Origin: JAVBNJ01 sp031551625 | GTDB taxonomy: Bacteria > Bacteroidota > Bacteroidia > Bacteroidales > UBA932 | Direction of reading: 5' to 3' | Assembly: GCA_031551625.1 (NCBI GenBank) | Contig: JAVBNJ010000070.1 | Span: 1-39,321 of the forward strand | DNA: 39,321 nt | Part shown: one piece after another, positions 9,000 through 15,035 of the stretch | Numbering within the stretch: the first letter of the stretch is position 1 | Layout: each line of letters opens with the position of its first letter | Position numbers and translations under genes: made by a program | Notes under the pieces: generated by a model | The model's database searches: none | What the model was told of the DNA's origin: nothing | Seen by the model: the letters and a program-made list of their open reading frames with translations, nothing else

Positions 9000-10466
9000 A
9001 TGAAGAAAATTGCCCTTATAGCAGCCACTGTTCTCATAGCATTTACTTCCGGACATGCACAAAAAAAGAATAGTGTCAAACAAAAAGAAACACCCGTAAA
9101 AGGCTACGCCATTGATATGAAATTGACAGACGCTGCTGCCGGGAAGATGGTTGTGTTCAACCGCTATGTCGAATCGACCAGCCACGTGGTAGACTCGTTG
9201 CCCATAAACAGCGAAAATCATGTGCGCTTCATGGGTGAAGAACGCTTGACGCCCGGCATGTATAATCTCTCGGTAGCTATGCCCGGCGGACAAAACCAAT
9301 CGATCGATTTCTTTATATCTATCGGTGCGCCTCAGCAGTTCTCGCTGGAGTTCGACCTCGCAAAAGGCCTGCAATCGCTGGTAGTAAAAGGCTCGCCCGA
9401 GAATGAAGTATTTGCCGAATGCATGCACAATATCAGCAAAATCCAACAACGCGGGCAAGCGTTGCAACAACGCATGCAGGAAGCAGTCAATCCCGATTCG
9501 GCAGCCGCTATCGGCGCACAATTGCAAGCGCTCAACAGCGAAATCAAAGCACAATGGGCTACGCTGAATACCCGCGTACCGGGCAGCACGCTGGCGTTGT
9601 TCATCAAGTCGATTCAAGAACCCGAAGCGCCGGCCCCCAACATATCGCCACTGGTGCCCAACCGCGACTCGGCCATGCAAGCCTACTACATGAATTATTA
9701 CCGCGAACATTTTTTCGATAACGTTGATTTTTCCGACGCGCGTATCCTGAACATGCCGGTGTTGCTCAATTCACTCAATCTATATACCATGCGCGTGTTG
9801 CCGCTCGACAAAAATATTTTGATGGAACGTTATGATTTTATCATAAATAAAGCAAAAGCCAACCGCCAGGTATATGAGTGGGTGGTACGCAACCGCTACG
9901 ATTTTTTCCGCACGGCCCCCTACCCCGAACTTGAAGAGGTGGCTACACATATTGCCGAACAATATGTAGTGGAGGATTCGCTGCACTGGGCAGACAAAGC
10001 ATACGTAGCGCGCATGGCCGACGTAGTGCGCCTTGCCAGGCTGAATCCCGTGGGCAGCAAAGCGACCAACCTGAAACTCGAAGACCCTGCCGGCAACCAC
10101 ATAGCCATTGACGATATCCAGGCACGGTACATTGTGCTGAGTTTCTACAACCCTAAGTGCGGTACGTGCGCCATTGTTACGCCCATGCTGTGGGAAACTT
10201 ATCAGAAATACAACAAAAAAGGCTTGCAGGTATTTGCCATTTATGTAGACCAAAACCGCAACGACTGGGTGCCTTATGTCACTACCGAACACAACTACAC
10301 ATGGCTGAACGGATGGGACCCCACGGGCGACGAGAAACTATACGAAAAATACGACATCCATGCCATCCCCACAATCTACTTATTGGATAGGAACAAAACC
10401 ATTATCTTGAAAAATGTGACTATCGAACAACTCAATGAGAAACTAAGTGAATTGCTGGGAAAATGA
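9000..10466 (+). CDS. Secreted thioredoxin-fold protein, tandem paralogue
   Basis: At 488 residues it has the same layout as its upstream neighbour: a signal peptide (1 to about 20, ending GHAQ), a DUF4369-like N-terminus, the shared middle signature HFFDNVDFSDARILNMPVL, and a C-terminal thioredoxin domain. The redox pair is CGTC (C387, C390) after LSFYNPK, with the cis-proline region HAIPTIYLL. The two paralogues differ in the residues between the cysteines (CGHC against CGTC), which usually tunes redox potential, so they may have separate partners. Its TGA overlaps the ATG of the next gene in an ATGA, indicating translational coupling. Confidence 0.87.
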   Translation: MKKIALIAATVLIAFTSGHAQKKNSVKQKETPVKGYAIDMKLTDAAAGKMVVFNRYVESTSHVVDSLPINSENHVRFMGEERLTPGMYNLSVAMPGGQNQSIDFFISIGAPQQFSLEFDLAKGLQSLVVKGSPENEVFAECMHNISKIQQRGQALQQRMQEAVNPDSAAAIGAQLQALNSEIKAQWATLNTRVPGSTLALFIKSIQEPEAPAPNISPLVPNRDSAMQAYYMNYYREHFFDNVDFSDARILNMPVLLNSLNLYTMRVLPLDKNILMERYDFIINKAKANRQVYEWVVRNRYDFFRTAPYPELEEVATHIAEQYVVEDSLHWADKAYVARMADVVRLARLNPVGSKATNLKLEDPAGNHIAIDDIQARYIVLSFYNPKCGTCAIVTPMLWETYQKYNKKGLQVFAIYVDQNRNDWVPYVTTEHNYTWLNGWDPTGDEKLYEKYDIHAIPTIYLLDRNKTIILKNVTIEQLNEKLSELLGK

Positions 10467-11230
10467 AATTAAACTTAAAAAATCCGATTGTTTTTTTTGA
10501 CGTAGAAACAACAGGGCTCGATGTAGCTACCGACCGCATTGTGGAAATAAGTATTCTGAAAGTACTGCCCAATGGTGCCGAAGAATGCAAAACACGCCGC
10601 ATTAACCCAACTATACCCATCCCGAAAGAAGTAACGGCTATACACGGAATTACCGATGCCGATGTGGCCGGCTGCCCTACCTTTGCCGAAATTGCCAAGA
10701 GCCTCGCGGCATACATCGAAGGCTGCGACATAGCAGGCTATAACTCGCTGCGCTTCGATATCCCGGTACTCGCCGAAGAATTTATCCGCGCCGGTATCAA
10801 CTTCGATTTTCGCAAACGCAAGCTGGTTGATGTGCAAGCCATTTTCTACAAAATGGAACCGCGCACACTCACGGCAGCCTACAAGTTTTATTGTAACAAA
10901 CAACTCGAAAATGCCCACAGCGCCGAAGCCGACACGCGGGCTACCTACGAAGTGCTGCAAGCCCAACTCGACCGCTATAACGAACTAACCAACGACATGG
11001 GCCAATTGGCCGAATGCTCGGGCACCAAAAAGATGCTCGACTATGCCGGCCGTTTTATGCTCAACGATAAAGACGAACCCATTATTACATTCGGCAAATA
11101 CAAAAACCAGCGCGTATACGACGTGTTGGCCGCCGACCCGAGCTATTATAGCTGGATTATGAATAACAATTTTACCCTCGACACCAAGCGCGTGCTTACG
11201 GAATTGAAGTTGCAGAAGTTTGGAAAATAA
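10463..11230 (+). CDS. DEDDh 3'-5' exonuclease (DnaQ / Pol III epsilon-like)
   Basis: A 255-residue protein with the DnaQ-family exonuclease fold. Exo I is FFDVETTG (D13, E15), Exo II is AGYNSLRFDIPVLAEEF, and Exo III is HSAEAD (H152, D157), so the catalytic DEDDh set looks complete. The C-terminal 60 residues (ITFGKYKNQRVYDVLAADP onward) form a small extra domain like that in exodeoxyribonuclease X and related stand-alone DnaQ proteins. It probably works in proofreading-like or repair degradation of DNA ends. It starts inside the stop of the thioredoxin gene (ATGA) and ends 13 bp from the convergent DGR; nothing shows it is part of the DGR. Confidence 0.9.
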   Translation: MKLNLKNPIVFFDVETTGLDVATDRIVEISILKVLPNGAEECKTRRINPTIPIPKEVTAIHGITDADVAGCPTFAEIAKSLAAYIEGCDIAGYNSLRFDIPVLAEEFIRAGINFDFRKRKLVDVQAIFYKMEPRTLTAAYKFYCNKQLENAHSAEADTRATYEVLQAQLDRYNELTNDMGQLAECSGTKKMLDYAGRFMLNDKDEPIITFGKYKNQRVYDVLAADPSYYSWIMNNNFTLDTKRVLTELKLQKFGK

Positions 11231-11243
11231 GGGAACAGCTCAA

Positions 11244-11591
11244 CTATATTTCGGATAATTCCTGATCTATATAAATTATTTGTGCTATAATTTTCTCATA
11301 ATCCTGTACCCGCAAAAAGGTAAGGTCTCGGCAAAATGTCAACAATAAACACAACGAATGAAAATAGCAAGCGGCATTATCTATCAACTGACGCCGTTGA
11401 CTGGCTCGGGGTGTGGCAACAGCCCTGAATAGTAGTTGGGTTATTTCGGCCATATCGCGGCGGATACGCCCACCAAAAATTTTCCTGCCCTGCAAAGTCA
11501 TCTTTGCTATCAATTTATTGCAACCTTCCACAAACTCCACCATTGCAGTATACAATGATGTTTGCGGAAAATCATAAATAACACGGTTCAT
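11244..11591 (-). CDS. Small four-helix-bundle DGR accessory protein (Avd-like)
   Basis: A 115-residue, mostly helical, basic protein (MNRVIYDFPQTSLYTAMVEF ...) with the four-helix pattern and length of Avd-type DGR accessory proteins. In studied DGRs Avd binds the reverse transcriptase and template RNA and is needed for cDNA synthesis; here that role is inferred. The start at 11591 is chosen over an upstream in-frame ATG at 11645 because it forms an ATGA overlap with the RT stop and begins the conserved helical part. It is the last gene of the DGR transcript, 13 bp from the convergent exonuclease gene. A second Avd-like bundle is fused to a MutS-like domain in the gene before RT, so this system has two different bundles. 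Confidence 0.75.
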   Translation of the reverse strand: MNRVIYDFPQTSLYTAMVEFVEGCNKLIAKMTLQGRKIFGGRIRRDMAEITQLLFRAVATPRASQRRQLIDNAACYFHSLCLLLTFCRDLTFLRVQDYEKIIAQIIYIDQELSEI

Positions 11592-12796
11592 ACTAGTAGG
11601 TATTTCGGTTTGAGTACAATTTTTTTCAAGTCCACCGCAAAGCAATAACGGAATGCTTTGTCCGACAACAGTTTTAGCAGCATTTTGCGACGCAGGTTAT
11701 AGGTATTTTGATGTACCATAAGGCCAAGATAAGAGTTAAGTTGGTTGCGAAAATCTATCAACTGCTCACGCGGCGGCACCTTGTCATCGGCCAACAATTC
11801 GAAGTAGGCATTCCATTTACGGATGGCTTCAAATGCTTTGACCTTGGTGCGGTTGCGGACATACGAACGATAGGGCTTGATGTAGGCATTAAGAAACTGA
11901 ACGCCTTTCGTGTAGTGCTGCAAATAAATTTTGTTCGGATGCAACTCCAATCCCATTTTGGTTTTCAGAAACTCGCGCAGTTCTTCAATCAAGCGTTGCA
12001 GGCGCTGCTTGTCCTCGTGGATAATCACAAAATCGTCGACATAGCGCACATAGTACTTAAAGCCCAACTTGTAGCGGATAAAACAATCCATCTCATGCAG
12101 GTAAATATTGCTAAACACTTGCGAAGTGAGGTTGCCAATGGGCAACCCGCAGTTGTCGGCCGAATGGAAAAGACTTTTCGATGGCGGCAAGCCTTCCCAA
12201 TCGTCGCGCGAACCTTTGATAATACAATTGGTGCGCGGATCGTTGAAAATAATTAAATCCAGCAAGTGGCGCACAAGGCCGGTATCAAAGGGGAGCGCGG
12301 CGCCCTGCTTGGCCGCCGCGGCCTCCCCTTTATCGATGAACTCGCAAACCTTTTCGTACAAGCGGGTTTTGTTAATGCTCATAAAGTAACCTTTGATATC
12401 GAGCTTCAAAATATAACAATCGCGCGTGTAGTTGTCGGAACAAGCCTGCAAAAAACGCCGGACACGGCCTACACCATAGAGCGTACCCTTGCCTTTGCGG
12501 CAACTGCAACTATCGGGAACCAAGCGCGACTCGTAGAGCGGCTCCAGGTAGTTCACCACTAAATGATGAACTACGCGGTCACGAAAGTCGGCAGCAAAAA
12601 TTTCGCGCTGCACCGGCTGGAACACCACAAATGCAATGCTCTGCGATACGGCGTACTCGCGGCTCCGAATATCGTTGTAGAGCGCATATAAGTTTTCTTC
12701 CAACTTCAACTCAAACCGCAGTTGGTTGATGGTATTACGTTTATTTTTACGGGCACAATAATAAGCATTAAATAAATCGGTAAGCAAGGAATCCAT
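11588..12796 (-). CDS. Diversity-generating retroelement reverse transcriptase
   Basis: This 402-residue RT copies the template-repeat RNA with adenine-directed errors, producing the cDNA that replaces the variable repeat. Visible RT motifs are a palm segment YILKLDIKGYFMSIN (D133), the DGR-specific LPIGNLTSQ (218-226; most other RTs have QGxxxSP here) and the catalytic YVDD (252-255, D254 and D255). The thumb/C-terminal region ends LKKIVLKPKYLLV. The length is normal for DGR RTs, which lack the endonuclease and maturase domains of group II intron RTs. It starts 22 bp after the MutS-Avd fusion gene and overlaps the small Avd gene by 4 bp, so the three should form one operon. Confidence 0.96.
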   Translation of the reverse strand: MDSLLTDLFNAYYCARKNKRNTINQLRFELKLEENLYALYNDIRSREYAVSQSIAFVVFQPVQREIFAADFRDRVVHHLVVNYLEPLYESRLVPDSCSCRKGKGTLYGVGRVRRFLQACSDNYTRDCYILKLDIKGYFMSINKTRLYEKVCEFIDKGEAAAAKQGAALPFDTGLVRHLLDLIIFNDPRTNCIIKGSRDDWEGLPPSKSLFHSADNCGLPIGNLTSQVFSNIYLHEMDCFIRYKLGFKYYVRYVDDFVIIHEDKQRLQRLIEELREFLKTKMGLELHPNKIYLQHYTKGVQFLNAYIKPYRSYVRNRTKVKAFEAIRKWNAYFELLADDKVPPREQLIDFRNQLNSYLGLMVHQNTYNLRRKMLLKLLSDKAFRYCFAVDLKKIVLKPKYLLV

Positions 12797-12818
12797 TTTT
12801 TAGATACTAATTTTTTAG

Positions 12819-13592
12819 TTAAAAAGGTATATCCTCTTCCTGCATTTCCACCACTACCGGTTCGGGCACCTCCTCCTTCGACCGGCGGCTATCGGCCACT
12901 TGCAACACCTGCTTTCGCCAACCGGCCATTTGCCGGGCAACGAGCTCAATCTGATCGTTAAAACGAAGATGTGTTTCGAGGTTATATAGGCGCAGGTCAT
13001 AACACATGCGCAGCAACAAGCGCAGCGTTTCAACTTTGGCACAAAGGGTTTTGAGGTAACTTATTTTTTCGGACACATCGCCACACGTGTTGGCATAGTA
13101 AACCATTTCGGTTAACTCGATCGTACTGTTTTTGATACGTTCGCCAAGCGTGTATTGATAGTCGCGCGGAAAATTGCGGACTTGCACAAAAAGGGTTGTC
13201 AATAAATCGTAAATCGCCTTATACACCGGCAGGTTGTCGGACGTGCTCGCAGAAGTTTTCTCTTTCAGCGTCCAGCCTTCGCGCCAGAGGTCGAAACCGG
13301 GCGTTTCGGGAAAACCAAGCACCGAGCAGCGCTTAGCGCTTTGCTCAACGACAAAAGCGCCAATCGTCACGGACTTTTCCAACAAGTCGGCCAAACGATC
13401 TTTTGGGAAGCCTCCGTACACAATGTCGCGCCCCACTGCTTTGATGTATTTGCGGGTCATTTTAAGTTCTTTCAAATAAGTGAACGTCAGGAAAGCACTG
13501 CGTTCGTATACATGCCAGAATGTGCCCTCGAGTATAAAGTGGATACCGGTGGCATTCAATGATTCGATTCGTAAAATTTCTTCGGTTGTCAT
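12819..13592 (-). CDS. DGR accessory protein: MutS domain I-like fused to Avd-like four-helix bundle, with SSB-like C-terminal tip
   Basis: A 257-residue protein starting MTTEEILRIE (ATG 13592; an upstream in-frame ATG at 13646 adds a stretch that does not look conserved). Residues about 5-90 match MutS domain I: GTFWHVYE aligns with MutS GDFYELFY, and GGFPKDRLADLLEK with V..EQ aligns with the MutS AGVP...L..L....V..CEQ region. The mismatch-wedge position is F25-W26-H27, so the usual Glu is His. Residues about 118-230 (LPVYKAIYDLL, then FPRDYQYTLGERIKN) are an Avd/S23-type four-helix bundle. A charged linker leads to the C-terminus MQEEDIPF, which looks like the SSB C-terminal tip. MutS-like and Avd accessories are known in DGRs; it presumably helps cDNA synthesis or target recognition. 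Confidence 0.85.
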   Translation of the reverse strand: MTTEEILRIESLNATGIHFILEGTFWHVYERSAFLTFTYLKELKMTRKYIKAVGRDIVYGGFPKDRLADLLEKSVTIGAFVVEQSAKRCSVLGFPETPGFDLWREGWTLKEKTSASTSDNLPVYKAIYDLLTTLFVQVRNFPRDYQYTLGERIKNSTIELTEMVYYANTCGDVSEKISYLKTLCAKVETLRLLLRMCYDLRLYNLETHLRFNDQIELVARQMAGWRKQVLQVADSRRSKEEVPEPVVVEMQEEDIPF

Positions 13593-14344
13593 AATAGTTT
13601 TTTTGATTGATGGATTTAAGAAATTCAAAACGGCTGCCCGCCGCACTGGCAGCAGGCTGTAAGCCGGACAAGGCGGTTACTGGTATTTACTATTCCGTAT
13701 CTGCATAATAGTTCGATTTTAAGTGGTACAATATATTTATTAAAATGAGGAGCCTGCAACAACAAGTTACCAAACAACAATTCCCCGGCAAGGCGCAGCC
13801 ATAGCTAACTATGGTCGCTCCTGTACACAGATGCTGCGGCAGACAACACGCTGCAACATCCGGCAAATTAGTACAATAAAATGAGGAACTGTGTTTTGGC
13901 AACCACTCTTAAACCGGCAATAGCCTAAGCGACTATTACCGCACCTTTACCCAAGCGCCGGAGGAAGACATCCATCATCATCAATCAACCTTTTCTTCGC
14001 GGCGGCCACCCGGGCGGGTTACCGGATTCAAACGGCGCACTCGGGGGAGCCGTAGCCACCCCAATTCCGGCCCTCTGAACACAACTTCGAGAATAAAAAT
14101 TCAAGTAGTATTATGTTCAAAGTTGGTAGTAAAAACAACGGCCTGCCATGCGATAATTTAACAGGGTTGGCAAACCTAAATGTATTCGTTAATACTGTGT
14201 ACATATATATTATTTTTACTATTCAAACAATTTAACTACTTGAAAACCGTTGCCTCCCGTATATTTCGAAAAGGAGGTCTTTTGTTTTACCAAATTATAA
14301 AACTTGGCGTATATTATATCTTCGACGTTGCTTTCTTTTTTGAG
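13593..14344 (-). ncRNA. DGR spacer between TR and accessory gene (probable part of the template RNA)
   Basis: These 750 bp hold no credible coding region; the longest frame, at 13690-13902, has an unlikely Cys-rich composition. By analogy with the Bordetella phage DGR, RNA downstream of TR is part of the structured template transcript that primes cDNA synthesis, so this stretch probably does that. A perfect 6-bp hairpin with a 4-nt loop lies at 13799-13814. An 11-bp direct repeat TAAAATGAGGA occurs at 13741-13751 and 13877-13887. One copy of a 57-bp repeat that also lies on the other side of TR is at 14016-14072. Confidence 0.45.
14016..14072. repeat. Direct repeat copy 1 flanking the TR
   Basis: It begins GGGTTACCGGATTCAAA and ends ACCCCAATTCCGGCC. 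It matches 14636-14694 in the same orientation with 7 substitutions and a 2-nt gap. The differences are not confined to A or T, so this pair is not a TR/VR pair. Confidence 0.8.
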
Positions 14345-14543
14345 TCCCTAACGCACGCACCTAACGGAAAAGCCGTTGTACTTGTTGGTGTTGTTGCTCG
14401 GATTACTGTTGCCATTGTTGAAGTTCAAGTTGTAGCCGTTCGTACTATTGTTCTGCGTAGCTGACCAATAGTAGCCGTTGCTACCCTGATTGTTCACATT
14501 GGATGCACTATTGCGGTAGCCCACAGCGGGGAAGAACACACAA
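14345..14543 (-). repeat. DGR template repeat (TR)
   Basis: This 199-bp non-coding copy of the target gene's 3' end would read, in the target frame, as an Asn-rich peptide (NNQGSNGYYWSATQNNSTNG and onward to GFSVRCVR). The excess of AAC/AAT codons is the hallmark of a DGR template. It aligns with 14839-15035: 17 substitutions, all at adenines on the minus (coding) strand of TR (12 A to T, 4 A to C, 1 A to G), and a 2-nt deletion in the VR opposite 14512-14513. The last 31 nt in coding direction (14375-14345) are identical in both copies and would contain the IMH/IMH* sequence that marks the end of cDNA transfer. No start codon or gene context supports translation of TR itself. Confidence 0.96.
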
Positions 14544-14598
14544 AAAACACAGTATAGTAACCGCTTGTAGGCGATAGCTGCTTGTGTACAACAACTAC

Positions 14599-14630
14599 CA
14601 AAAACTATACTTGCCTGCCCTGCAGGCAAA
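14599..14630 (-). promoter_or_regulatory. Possible TR-RNA promoter
   Basis: On the minus strand TTTG (14630-14627) is followed after 19 nt by TAGTTTTTG (14607-14599), one base longer than the TAnnTTTG consensus. Transcription would start about 50 nt upstream of TR, as expected for a template RNA. The -33 element overlaps a perfect hairpin (14611-14629). This is a weak call. Confidence 0.3.
14611..14629. repeat. Perfect 8-bp hairpin upstream of TR
   Basis: TTGCCTGC (14611-14618) pairs with GCAGGCAA (14622-14629) around a 3-nt loop. It lies 5' of TR in transcription direction. It has no T-tract in the right place for a terminator of the target gene. Confidence 0.6.
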
Positions 14631-14635
14631 CAAGT

Positions 14636-14694
14636 GGGTTACCGGATTCAAAACTGGCGCGCTTGGAGTAGCCATAGCCACCCCAACTCCGGCC
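14636..14694. repeat. Direct repeat copy 2 flanking the TR
   Basis: This 59-bp segment begins GGGTTACCGGATTCAAA, ends ACCCCAACTCCGGCC and matches 14016-14072 in the same orientation. The two copies bracket the TR, one on each side. Their origin is unknown to me. Confidence 0.8.
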
Positions 14695-14736
14695 AAAAGA
14701 AAGCAACATGTCAAAGATCATCTTTTTTATTTTTTC

Positions 14737-14831
14737 AGCCCGCCTTCGGCGGGCTTTGGGTTCACCGCTTTGTCCCTCCGCCCCCCTTTGCAAGGGGGCG
14801 GTTGGGCCAAAGCGGAAAAGGCCCAAGGGCC
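14737..14831. repeat. Cluster of GC-rich inverted repeats just downstream of the VR
   Basis: Within about 100 bp beyond the target stop codon there are four perfect inverted repeats: AGCCCGCC/GGCGGGCT (14737-14744 / 14748-14755, 3-nt loop); CCGCTTT/AAAGCGG (14765-14771 / 14809-14815) enclosing CCGCCCCC/GGGGGCGG (14778-14785 / 14794-14801); TTGGGCC/GGCCCAA (14802-14808 / 14820-14826); and GGCCC/GGGCC (14820-14824 / 14827-14831). Some are mutually exclusive. In the Bordetella phage DGR a hairpin just after the VR is needed for target recognition, and one of these may serve that role. The first could also act as a transcription barrier, though no T-tract follows it. Confidence 0.6.
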
Positions 14832-14838
14832 CAATTAA

Positions 14839-15035
14839 TCCCTAACGCACGCACCTAACGGAAAAGCCGGTGTACTTGGTGGCGTAGTTGCTCGGATTAC
14901 TGGTGCCATTGTAGAAGTACAAGAAGTAGCCGTACGTACTAATGTGCTGCGTAGCTGACCAATAGTAGCCGTAGCTACCCTGATAGAACACATTGGATGC
15001 ACTAACGGTAGCCCACAGCGGGGAAGAACACACAA
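14839..15035 (-). repeat. DGR variable repeat (VR) in the target gene
   Basis: This 197-bp copy matches TR at 14345-14543 and ends at the 3' end of the target gene (stop TAG at 14844-14842). Relative to TR the diversified peptide has about 14 amino-acid changes, mostly Asn to Tyr, Phe, Thr, His or Ile (for example YGYFLYFYNGT where TR gives NGYNLNFNNGN). All substitutions sit at TR adenines. Two bases are missing between 15005 and 15006 relative to TR, which shifts the frame and creates a TAG at 15004-15002. Confidence 0.96.
14842..15001 (-). pseudogene. Out-of-frame C-terminal segment of the DGR target (within VR)
   Basis: After the premature stop at 15002 the rest of the FISUMP domain continues in another frame: SASNVFYQGSYGYYWSATQ and on to GFSVRCVR with a normal stop at 14842. 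Restoring the 2 bases that TR has at this point would join it to the upstream CDS and give a 682-residue protein. It is listed separately because it is not translated in frame in the sequence as given. Confidence 0.8.

Noticed and set aside
10463..11230. DEDDh exonuclease as a DGR component
   Set aside because: It is convergent to the DGR and translationally coupled to the thioredoxin operon; proximity alone is not evidence.
13690..13902. 70-residue minus-strand ORF between TR and the accessory gene
   Set aside because: Composition (many Cys and Leu) and lack of any recognisable motif fit chance; the region is better explained as template-RNA spacer.
14348..14629. 93-residue minus-strand ORF covering the TR
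   Set aside because: Its FISUMP-like end is the TR itself; the N-terminal part has no domain or signal peptide and TRs are not translated.
14737..14755. Rho-independent terminator of the target gene
   Set aside because: The 8-bp hairpin is followed on the minus strand by an A-run, not a T-run.
14605..14826. 73-residue minus-strand ORF with SWGGYGYSKRASFESGNP
   Set aside because: It only reads through the hairpin cluster and the 59-bp direct repeat; no family recognised.
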